A stretch of DNA of 40,278 bases from Acanthaster planci. Its lineage: Eukaryota > Echinodermata > Asteroidea > Valvatida > Acanthasteridae. The stretch spans positions 397,019 to 437,296 of the forward strand of contig NW_019091600.1 in assembly GCF_001949145.1 (NCBI RefSeq). The letters run 5' to 3'. The notes beneath the pieces are model-generated. The model did not search any database and was not told the DNA's origin. It saw only the letters and a program-made list of their open reading frames with translations. Positions 1 to 12,400 of the stretch are shown here, one piece after another. The position numbers and the translations under genes were made by a program. Within the stretch, counting starts at the first letter, position 1, and every line of letters begins with the position of its first letter.

Positions 1-280
1 TGGGTGGGGTTACATCTGGCACAAGGTCTGCTTGAAAAAGCCTGAACTGTATTAACCATGTCAAAGAGCAGCCACAAAATGGCGAAGTGAGGCGTGTACC
101 AAGCAGGATGGGTATTGTGAGAAGCGCATTACGTACAGGTGAAAAAGACGGTGGATTTACATTCAGGTCTCTCCCATGACTCTGTTACAAGAAATCTGGT
201 TGAACACGTATACAATAAAGAAAGCTGCCAAGATGATTATGCAGCCTACAATCCAACAAATATGTGTGAAGAGTGCCTAC
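1..280. other. Intron of HYR/Sushi gene, no exon seen
   Basis: I see no Cys-rich module and no convincing acceptor/donor pair on either strand. Confidence 0.5.
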
Positions 281-496
281 CTGTGCACTGCAGTGGAACA
301 CCGTCCCATTGGCCGTTCAACTGACAAAACCGACTCCCCGAGCCGCTACTGGTGAATCCCAGGTCACATGATGCCACGCAGATAGTGCCGTAACTCTGCA
401 TCTGGTCTGTGCCACTCACAGGCACTCCGTCCAGCGTGCATGACAGTGGCATGTAGCCTGGAGTACCAAGGGCATCCAGTGGATCACATTTGACCT
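281..496 (-). CDS. HYR/Sushi gene exon 12: Sushi/CCP 7
   Basis: Phase 1-1 exon, residues 587-658, from TTGGCAG to GTAGGC. It reads VKCDPLDALG, CVASCDLGFTSSGSGS and GQWDGVPLQC. Six cysteines with C-x3-C. This is the last exon recognised; the gene continues beyond the left edge. Confidence 0.9.
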
Positions 497-3400
497 CTGC
501 CAAACCACGCAAATCAAACTTTAGATGCTAAAGAAATGTTGTGATGTCTGGTCATCACGCTTTTAGATTGGTTGGTCCCAAACAATTAGTTGAATAGAGA
601 GCAAGCAGCACATTGCCGACACCTGACAGCAGGGTTCCAGCTTGCACATTTTAAAGAGAAGCTCAAGTTTGAGCTGTAGAGTTCACCAATAACCATTTGC
701 TTGCAACCAGCCAGTTCCTAACAATATTAGCAATTTACCGTCTGTTAGCTACATGTATTTACTGTAATCCCTGTCTGGACTCATTCTTGATTATGCATAA
801 ATACCACACCTGGCTATTTTAACAAATGCCTTCTAGCAACACTGTCCAAACTTTTTTTTGCAAAAGCTCAGTACTTTCATAGTGCATTTTTCTTTACATG
901 AAGAATACATTGATTTAACACATGTTTGGAATCCGCCAGCTGTCCAGTTTTCATTACAACACCTTACTCGGAGATTCTGTCTTGATTGGCCAAGAGCCAT
1001 TCACATGGCAATTGTTGTGTACAGACAAAAGATCGATACCAATAGCAACCTAAGTACTCTAGAGAACCAAAGAGTGATGTCATTTTGAACCAGGAATTGC
1101 CATGCAAACGAATGTAGTACTTGCTAGTGTAGGTTCACATGCTGATTCCTGCACCAATGCCTTTTACACACATAATTTAGGACGTGGCGTATTCACTTTG
1201 GTACTCCACACTTGTGGCAACCAAAGAATTATACACGACTGGCATTGTGTGCAAATGCATACTAGTGTGAGCATTTTGCATCACGCACATTTCAAAGTGC
1301 TGGGCGCTATAGAGCTGGGTTCAAACATTTTGTGAAGAGGTTGTCTGGAACTGTGCTGATAAATTTTCAACAAATTTGTCATTCAAATAGACATAATTTT
1401 ACATGTAGTTAGATCAGAGTGACCACTTTTTGCTTAAATCAAGAGGACTCTGTGTGAGAGGTGTTATAAAATAAATACCAACTGCTTTAACAAGCAGTGT
1501 AGTCAAACTAGCCTCCCTTGGCAATCTACAGAGCTGTCCTTATTCCCTTGGCTTCACCTCAGGAAAATAGACTTCTCCATGGATCATCTGGAGTTACTTT
1601 TACCACACCACTCAAAGCCGTCAATACTTGTAGGCTCAAGCTCACAAAGATTGTCTGTTGTATAATAACAATTACTACAAAGCTGCAGGTTTGAAACTGG
1701 GCTTGGATTTGTTCGTTCGTTTCTTTAAGTATTGTTAAAACAATTATTAATTATTGATTTTAAACACTTCAGTCTAGGTACTCTTGACGTACTAGGAGCG
1801 TTTCTTATTTTGAAAGGAAAATAAAGCACCAAGAACTTGTCTTGCTTTGATTATGTTTCGATGCAGTGTCAGAAGTAACACGGACGGGATGTTAGCTATT
1901 GGCAGATGCTGTTGAGTGAGGCCAACCCCAGGCTAGAATCAGGCAAACTTGCAGGATTCCTTGGCTCACTGCCAAGTAGACATCAGACCAGCCCACTGAC
2001 CGTACCTTCACATGTGATGGTGTTTCCATCCCATGTTCCCACTCCATTCCCGTCATCACGGCAGGTTATGTAAGTGGGCTGGGTCGGCATGAAACCTAGG
2101 TCACAAATCTGGGTGCACACTGTGCCGTAGATTTCCTCAGCATGGGGGCAGCCATTTTTAATTCCGTTCTGCGGTGCAGGCAACTCACTGCTGTCACAGG
2201 TAATAACTGCAGGCAATGAAAATAGCATCATTGTAAATGAAACTTGATGAAACGAGATTACATTCAACAATAAAAACATGATTTCTCTATTCTTAGCCAA
2301 CAATGAATATTCGGCTAAAACCTCAAAAAATTGAATTTCTTCATCACACCTAACTGTTGAATAATTTCTAAATTTCTATGAAGATTTCATTATTTTAAGT
2401 AAAAAGTTTAAGTTTGATTATTTGCCTCAAAAAACTACATTACATATACATGTACCTTCACAGTAGGGGAAGGCTGTATTCCAGTTTCCATCCGTCCCAC
2501 AAGAGACCTCTGTAGACCCAGTCAGAGCGTGGCCTGGTCGGCAAGCAAAACAGCAGGTGGTCCCTGCTGGGATCTGGCCAGTGGCTGGACATTCATTCTG
2601 GTTGCTGATGTAGGCATTGGGAGGAATGTAGACTCGTGGACAGGTTTGTTCTGAATGCAGAAAGAGAGTTATGGTAAATAGACACAGATGAGGAGGCCTG
2701 ACTCTGTCACAAATGCTATCATCAGCAATGGAAACTTATTAAACCAGATGTTAATACTTAGGCAATTCAAATCACTGTCCACTGTTTCTTTACTTCTTTT
2801 TTTCTTGCGGTGCTATAAATTCTTTAAAAACTTACTTCTGAACAATGAAAACTGCAGATTATCGATGAGGCAATTGTGATAAATATGCAGTGAACAAATC
2901 TGTAAAAGGATATGAGATTCAGACCACCAAATGTGTATAGAACGTAATGGAAATTCTGAAATTAAGATGTACAGTAAAATCTTGATACCTCAAATCTCTG
3001 GGGAATAGATAAGACATTCGAGTTATCTGAAATTCGAGTTAAAAGAAGGTCCTGATTTCTTTGAAAGTTAAGTCATTATTACGATGTGCATCAAAGCACG
3101 TACCTATACGCTGATGCACAGTTACCGTAAATCTCCCAACGATGACTTTTGAAATGACATTGTGGTTATTTTATACTTTAGTGCCACAAGTTTTTGTTCA
3201 TAGAAAGACATTTTTGCGGAGGATTTTTGTTGTTAATCGGCTGATAAATATCACATCACATGTACTGTAAATCATTTAAACTGTGTACCTTTGTGTGGCA
3301 AATCTTTCTTTTGCATGTCAGGCATGCAACTTGGACTTTGACAAAAAGGAGGAAATTCCAGTCTTTACAAGACTTTGTACAGCATTTGTCAATTTTCAGT

Positions 3401-6400
3401 GGCATGAGTGCCAAGTGAAAAACATGGAAATCAGCCGATCCGAGGAACAATTGCATGCCTGGCATGTATGACGCATTGTGGTGGTCCCATTTCTTAAACT
3501 GCACCGCATCGCAGCGCCTTGCACATGCGTACTCGGGCGGGGTTTTCCTGATGAGTCAGATGACTTTTTTCATCACATGAGGGCGCACCTTTTTGCGCTT
3601 CAATAAAATTTCATAAAAACAAAAATGCTATTGGTGTCTGTTTTTGTTTTTTTGTTCTTTGTTTTCAAACTTTGGTTTATTTGTTGGGAGTGAGATGGGC
3701 TATGCAAAAGCTCTGTATTGCAGTCACGTGGTTGGTCCACTGCACATGAGCATGCTGTGGTTTGTGGCTCTAATTGGGCAGCCATCGCACGGGCGAGCGC
3801 AAGTAGATGGGCCAGACCATTAGGCCAGACTTAACTTCCGTACGTACGAGTGGCGCGTGCGGCATACACAAGTATCTCCAATGCATTGCTGCAGCCACCG
3901 CAAAGAGCCATCAGTTTGCCTGCCGACGCACTAGCTACAATGGGTCCATGGTAACAGTTGGGCCAATTCCTGCAAGTCGGATTTTGCGGTCACAGGGTGG
4001 TTTACTTGTCTCGATCAATCATCATTGTAGCGCGTGTTCCGGTGTGAAAAGACAAAGTGTGCATGTCAGAAATGATTCATAAGTTGACCCACGTTCTGTT
4101 TACACTTTCTGGAAGTATTTTGGCGGTGGTTTCTTTTGGATCTGCTACACAAAAACTTCGAGGTAAACGAATCCAGCAACGTGAGCAGTTTGAGTTACGA
4201 ATATGTTTTTGTACATAAAAACCTATTCTTTCGGCAGGAATTAACTATTCTTCAAGTTAAGCGAAGTTTCGAGTTAACCGACTTTGAGTTATCGAGATTT
4301 TACTGTATAGCAAATGGCTGCTTAAGTGGAATTTAAATGTCCAAATGATACAGTTTATTGTTCACATTTATTATTCACACATCTGGCTGCTTAGCTGATT
4401 TCATTTTCACACCCTTCAGATACAGCTACCTGGCTGAATGATCCAAAGACATACCAAGGTCAGGAAGTCCAGATGAACACACTGCCACAGACAGAGTTGT
4501 AATCCAGTCATCACAAGTCGACAATGAGTCAATCATAAATCCTTCCAAGTCATCAAGTCACAAGCCATCCAAATGGACTTGTGACTAAGGCCAGTTCGAT
4601 CTGTCATTATTTATATCCATCAGTGATTGACCTGTGATTTGACTTCTGATTGATTTGTAATTTGACTTGTGGTTTACTTGAAATTTGATTTGTGATTTGA
4701 CTGATCGACTTGTGATTGGACTTGTGATTGACAGGAATACATCTCTATTATACACATATGAACTGACAATGAGGTTACTAGTGCACATCTACACGGCCCG
4801 AGGGACCGTGAGTGACCTAAAGAATGTCCCATTTATTTTGGATCACTGCATCGATTTGTTTGAAATGGGACCCTATTCTGGTCACTAAAAATCCAGCAGG
4901 GGGGCATAGATATGCATGAGTGGCCAACTTATACCAGTTCTATGACACACTTTTTCATCCAATTGTAAAATGAGGAAAGAAACTTTTCATTGTGCGGTAA
5001 TTAAACTTTCAATTTAACCATTCAACTCGTAACATATTCAATAAGCAGTTCTACAATTTAAGAAATACTTTGAGCTTTCTTAGATTTAGTTTCTGAGTTG
5101 CTCTTCACTGTTTGCATTATGCAAGGGCACTGTGAACAGTCAAAAATGCGTGTAGTGCCTGACTACAATTGAAGTAATATATTACCTTTCTGTGGATCAC
5201 ACAATGTTCATTCTCCAAAAGTCTGACATACAGAATAGTGCGGCACTCAATTCTGGATACATACCTTCACAGCGAGCCTCATAGCCATCCCAGAAGCCCT
5301 CAGATACTCCAGCCAGTGCCAGACAGCGACGGACTCCACTCCCTGCGAGCTGATAGCCGTCATGACACTCAAACTGACACCAAGAGCCATAGGCTGTAGA
5401 GCATGGAGTATTTCCCACAATTCTACCGTTTTCTGGAGCGGTCAGCGGAGGGCATGTTATAGCTGCAAGACAACACTTTTTTTTTTAAATGCACTCACAT
5501 CTGTTTCACACTCTGAATAAGCACAAAATTGAATAACGGACATCAGCAAAGATATAAGAAAAAAACTACTTAACATAACAAAGGAGAAGTACTGATTAGC
5601 GAAAGGAGTGCAGGGCACAATAAAAAATCCCTAGCTTGTGTTAAAAAAGCCCTTTATGAAATAACGACGAAGAAAAAAGCAACTGATTGGTGATGAAATG
5701 AGAATAAGGACTACAAAGATAACACTCAATGTGCAAGGACGCCCTCACTCATGACAAGGAAAGAGGTTGTATGAGCCAATGACAAAGCAAAAGCCTCTAT
5801 CCACAGATACCCGCGCAAAAACTAAAAGCATTCATGCATTTTCAGATAGAAATATTGTACACTAACACACACTCTAAGAAGGCCATGTCTGAAATGGGCT
5901 TCCAGAGCTACGGCTAGGTCTATTGTCTGCGAATCTCCACACATTTCCATTGGAGCGAAGACCTAACTCTAGGCTAGAGATTCGGATGCAGCCTAAGCCG
6001 ACATGAGATCATGTGCGCACCTGTGTTGACCCTGAGGGCCACTGCTGACCTCCTGGAATCCACAGCAATTCTTCTAGTACTAACCTTCACAGGTTGGCTG
6101 CTCTGCACTCCAGACTCCTATGTTCCCTTGTCGCTGGCATTCAACACTAGCACTGCCAGTCAACACAAAGCCTGGCTGACACTCAAACTGGCAGACAGAG
6201 CCATAGATGAACTGGGATGAGCACAACATCCTTTGACCAGATTGGAATTGGAGAGCAGGGCAGTGACTCACTGCAAAATCAAGGGAGGGTTGAAGACTTA
6301 ACACAGCCAAATCATGGTGCCTTTGTGTACATTGTCACATGTAGCCTTTCAAACAACATCCACGCTTCCTCAACGGTCTTGCATTGGGAACAAGAGGTGG

Positions 6401-9400
6401 ACCTCTTACATCCTATTTGGGCATTTGAGAACTAGTTTCACTCTCTGAAGATGGCTTGGTTCTTAGATGAGCATCTTGTTCTTCGAATAATACTCACATG
6501 TATAATGTTTATTTGCAAGGGTGCATTCAGATATACAGTAACAAAATGTCAATTCAACATCTTCGTTTTTTCTACCTTTTTTTATTTTAGAGGCAAAATA
6601 CAGCAGATAGGGCAACTGTCCAATAATGATATAGGCTTAAACCAAACTTCAAATGGGTAAATTTCAAAAGTTTACAAACTCTGCATCATACAACAATTGA
6701 GTTTTTGTTAATTGACCATGGGTTTATTGGGCTTATGATAGTAACAGACACTGAGAGGGATTTTAAGGACATGCAAGACTTTGTAACCAGTATACATCAA
6801 ATAACCTGAGAGAAATGTGCTGCATTCTTTACATACATGTAATTACTCCAAACCTTGTACCGATGTTCCGGAGTACAAACCCACCTTGGACTAGGACGGT
6901 GAATGAACATGTTGCAGTGTTTCCTGCTTCATCTGTGGCCCGGTAAGTGATGGAGTGAGAACCTCTGCTGAACATCGATCCTGGTGGTAGACTTCCATGA
7001 ACCAGTTCCGGATAGATGGGAAGCTTGGAATTGTCACTGACTTGCGGCAGGCCCCAAGTGACACTCTTGTAGGTCTGAGAGGCATCTGCAAACACCCTGA
7101 TATCTCTAGGGCAGTTCAGTGTTGGAGCCTGCTTATCTGTGCAGTGAAAAGCCCCAAAGCTGTGTTAAGACGATTTCCCTTTTTGCCCGTCTGACGCAGT
7201 GTCCGTACACCGCATGCGTGGCCCTCAATATCAGTTTATTTCAGCTACATGTAACTTGCCCATCACACACTAAGCCTCACTCAACAACCTAGATGTATGA
7301 GAGTTGATGCGACTTGTCCTCCTCCCAACAATTCCAGTTCCAAATTGCTGGAATAGTCATTAACTTAGTAACACAGAACCCTACATTTGTGAAGTTTTCC
7401 GACCAAAGAAATGGTTTGAAGCTGGTTTCATTACTCACCAACACAGGTTATGGCAGTCCCAGTCCAAGTTTTATCAGCTTTACAGGTCCTGGTTGCACTC
7501 TGACCTGGGGCAGGGCCGTAGCCTGGTTGACTGCATGAGTGAGTACAGCTGCTGCGATAGTTGTTGGAGTCAGTGCAGGATGTACCGGGTAAGTTGGGAC
7601 ACTGAATGGCTGGAAAGTTTGGAGAAAAAATCACCCTACTTAACAACTACGCGCAGATGCCATATCTAAGACAGCACAGTATGTTGATGAAAACATTCAA
7701 GTAAGTACAATGTATAAAATCCATATAGCTATTTGGCTTGTCCCAGCCATACAAACAAATGAAGGTATGCCGAGTATAATCTGGTTACCAACCCCTGCAT
7801 CGAAAGAGCATAAATAACCCATAACCATCCCCATCAGTTAAAAGTCTTCACAGATGATCTGTATGTCTTGATTGGCCAGCTGACTACAAGGACTGTGACT
7901 GCTCTTCTAAAAGGAGCCTGTCCAGATTTGTTTACATGTATATTTATGACCACAGGTAGTTTTGGCTACCTGATCAACCTACATGAATTGATGTGTCAAT
8001 TATTTGGTAACATCTTTTTCATTCTATCAATCCAAACAGAGGTATGAGAAAACAAAGGTTTCCTTTCAGAAGACACAAGAGAACTGGGAACTGAAAACAC
8101 CTTCAATCAAATGACCCCTACATTCTACGCAAAAAATGTTTTCAGAATGGTACAAGTAAATGACACGCTTTGTAATGTACACCCTGTCCCTTTGAGGATC
8201 TCGCTATGGACAACACGTTCATTTGTGATAGATGATTTAAATTATTGTGATATGGGAAAAGAAATCAGCCATTCAATTAAGTGAAACAGTAATCAAGAGC
8301 GGAATGACTAATCACAGAAGAGATACGTGTGAACTTGCGGGCCTAGAACTGTTCTACCACAACCCATTTCAGTTTTTCTTCTTACGTGCGCATAATGGTG
8401 GACGACCAGACCACATTGCATTTGCTTTGCAGGTTCGTTTGCGTGATCTCTGAATGAAGTAACCACTGGCACAGGTAGTGATACATAATGAGCCGTGCTG
8501 GTCCTGATGAGAACAGGAAACCAAACCCCAAGTCACTGGGGGGTGTGGCCCACATCTCTTTACTAAAGGGGAGAAGAAAAATGAGTATAAAAATGACATC
8601 TCGCTGCATGTAGATTTGACAATACAAGCAAATCAGTAGGAAATTAAGAACCAATTAAAACTTAAATTGATTTAAATTACCTTCCTTCGGATCGTCAAAA
8701 ATGTTCTCTGTGGTTTTTTTATATTTTTCATTCATTTTTATGCAGTCATATTTCCCTGAATAGGAGAATAAAAAGTTCCCCTTTTAAATTTTAAATCTGA
8801 AAAAACAAATTCTCAGATATCAATTACCATTCACAAATGATACGTCGGATAGTTTATCCATTCCCTTTGGTCAAGAGCGTGCACTGTGCAGGTGGTTTTG
8901 AATAGGTGATAAAACCACCAACTTGTTTAAAACATTTTCCTAGCTTCATGCGAAATCTACTTGCTATTTTACAAACTCTAACATCTCATACTTGCCAATC
9001 ACTGGCCTTGCCTATTCTCTTAACATGGGCATGTACATTACAACTTACAACTAGTGAGTTTATATCTCAAGGACGTATGAATTTCATCCTATGCACATGC
9101 GCTACCAAGCTCTGTATTACATCTCACAGCGCTCAGTGCGCCTGCCATTTTCTGTGCAGATTTTAGCACTGTGCACGAGGCTCATAATAGCGCAGGTCTG
9201 CTTGTACAGTTGTAGATTCTGGCTAAGGGAGCGTAAAATTGATGGTGATAAAAAATGTATGAAAAATTATGAGTTTTCATGTTCTCTGATTTTTCATATG
9301 GCCTATGGGCTTGCACTTAATTGTGATGTGTTTAAAAGGATTGGGACCTGACAAATCAATCCTTTGCCGACACACACATTTTTTTGTTCCGCATGCACAT

Positions 9401-12400
9401 CATGAAAGGTTGCTGAGGAAAGAATTTTTGATAAACGGTGAATTTAGCTATGGTGCGCAAATTTAACAAAATGGTACTTACGAGGCTTCCAGTAGACAGT
9501 GCCCTCTTTGATGCATATACACAAGTAAGGCTTTAAAGGTTATTATATTACCACTTGACTCTAAGAAGGCTACGTGGTGTAGTTGAGATCATATAACACA
9601 CCCCGGCTGGGTTCAATAGCCAGCTAAAGTCTTTTTTCAACCCCCCCTAAATAAAGATTCTTTTGTTGTTTTTAAATTGACTCCAATATTTAATTACAGA
9701 GTATTACATTTTCTTTTCCTGATTTGTTGCCCTGGAGTCTGAAATTGCAAAAAGGATCCGATTCATACCTCATAAAAACAAAGTTACAATGACTACATGT
9801 ACATGTATGCTGCTGCAGAACCAGACCAAGATTTGTTATAAGTCCTCAGTCAAAAAATGTTACAGCACATGGACGAGCAGTGTATCATTTACTTAAATTT
9901 GCCAGCAACAGCTTAATATCCACTGCTTTTTTTATAACTGTTTTAGCATAAGGCCCATGTGAAAATAGTAAATGCTGCTAGAATATTCAACACTTACTCT
10001 TCACTCTGACGGTGAAGGAACACAAGTTTGGGACTTTGTTATTTTTTGCATCCGTGGCGGAGTATCTGATGTAATAAGGTGACTTAGCGACACTGAAGCG
10101 GCTGCCACTGGGTAGGCCATCTTCTAACTTCACACTGCCAAAGACAAACCAGATGTAACTGTCAGGCCTACTCAACAAACATCTCTTGCACTTAGTAGCA
10201 GTTTAAGCTTAGACAGCCCTACACAGATGGCTGTGAATGGCTCCCTTGACCCCTTTGAGAAAGAATCCTTTAATCATGAAAATTGCGCTTGTACTCAAGA
10301 TGTAGCGTGGCTTGCTCCCTCTCTGTGATGTGACAACGTCAACAATGTGCAAGTCGGGCCAAAATTCATCTAGAAGGGGGGAAAACGCCAACTGCAAAGG
10401 CAACACTTTTTCCTCAAAACTAGGAAAAGGCAAGTTTTCTGCAATTGGGGCTATCAACCTAGGGGATAGATAACCCGTAAGCACTGGCCAGTGGTGAATT
10501 ACCAGTGTAATTTCAGCTCATAAAATCCAGCGCATGTCTGATTATGCCCCCGGACATCCCGGATAAACTTTTTTGAAAGACTCACTATCAATCGGGACAG
10601 GGCCCAGTTTATTACGGAGTAGAGGCCTACGTCAGGCCTGACCACTGAACTGTGGTGTGGGGTCCGACACATGTCCGACGTCCGCTCCTCTCGTGGGAGA
10701 GGAGCGGACGTCGGACCCCTCTCATGGGAGAGGAGCGGACGTCGGACCCCACAGTTCTGGGGGTACGTCAATCCCTGTTTACGGGTCTAGCCAGTCGATG
10801 GCCTAAACGATATTGTTTATACCTATGTTGTCTGCATGTCGGGATTGCGGGGTCGCGCCGGCTGGTCATCTCCTCAGTTTTGCCATTTTTGATAAATAAC
10901 TACCATTTTCCCCGGCCAGTATGCCAATTCACATTGTGTGTGTACCAAACAAGAGCAGGGTCGAGGCAGTGAACACCCACACGCTCCCGTAAAGTATACA
11001 AGTTAAATCAGACAGAAATAGCGCCGCCTAGCTGATGACCCTCACATATAAGTTGGCCTCTCGCAGTTGTGTATTTCACTGGAAATTCAAGATTATGCGC
11101 CTCAAGCTAAATTTTTTTCTCACTTTCATAGGGGTTAGCCGAGCGATTTTTGAAATTTGTCCTGAGCCAAAAGTACCCCAAATAGTTGTCAAACTCAGTG
11201 CTCAGGTCCAAATGTATAGCCACCCGCCTCTAGGAAAATAGGCCAACAAATTGGAGAATTTTGAAAATAAAATTACCAGAGCTGAAAGTCACAGGTCAAA
11301 AATTCGTGACTGACAGAAATATCTATATATGATCGGTCCCGATTATGGCAGTTCTTATCATAAAAACCCTGGGGATTAACAAATATTAATGAGCTCACTG
11401 TAGTAATCTAGTGATTTAGAGAATGAATACAGAGGGCACCATGTCAGGCATACAAAACGTACCGTGATGCGTGGTGTGCTTTGAATTTCGCTTCTAGTAT
11501 CTTATCAGACCAATATTTTGAACCCCAAAGTTGATGAAATTTTAAAACTAAACTCCCAATGTTCTGATTCATAAATCTCGAATTTAAGTACTCGCTTCAA
11601 AGCACTGATAAAACTTTATGTTGGCCCGAGTTTCCATTTTTGTTCAGTGCAAAATAATCTCTTTTAAAATGCCCCAAAACTATACGAAAATAATTACACT
11701 TGGTTATGTCAGTTAGGGTTGTGATGATTTACCACAATTTGCCAACTTTAAAGAACCTCTAGAATATTTAGGTGGGATTTTCTTAGCTTGTTTTTTTTTT
11801 TTTTGGACTGCACCACGTAACTTCGGGGACGCTCAGCTGAATTCTTGCCCAATTCCGTAATACGGGAGGGGGCCTACGCGACTATTGCAATGACAAAAAA
11901 CTATACGTGATCTGTTTTTCTCTTTAAGTTTGATTACATTTTACAATGCAAGGGTACCTTAAACACCAAAACTTACTCAATATTGTCAACGAATTCTGCA
12001 TTTTAAATTTTCTCAGGTTTTTTCTGATATTCCAGATTAAAATGGGAAAACTGATTTGACCTGGATGGAGAGATGATTACTCACCTGACGGGATTGCTAC
12101 GGTCGTCTGTTGCATTTGGCTCAGGCCATCTAACAACTGCAATCGCTAACAGAGGGTACGCATATCTTGTCTGATGCCCGGGGCAAGTTCCGCGTACCAA
12201 TTCCGGTGGTTTTCTGTCTGGAGCTATGCAAAGTGATGGGCGTAAGGGTGAACAGCAGTGGTTATTTTGACGGCAAGAGCAGGCAGACTGTCGGAGAAAC
12301 ATTACATTTACCCTTGTTTGGCATGAACATAACTGGGGCATATTTTGGGGGCATGTGCGCAAAAAATTATTGCATTCATTGGGAAGTTCCAGCACTTTGT

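Noticed and set aside
3807-4082. 91-residue ORF inside the pogo-like element
   Set aside because: No transposase motifs; compositionally unremarkable.
4490-4735. Possible structured RNA from opposite-orientation words
   Set aside because: Degenerate simple repeat; pairing is what such a repeat gives by default.
10499-10972. Opposing ORFs with repeated RTSD/RRPLLS words
   Set aside because: The repeated words are translations of the GC-rich hairpin, not a protein repeat.
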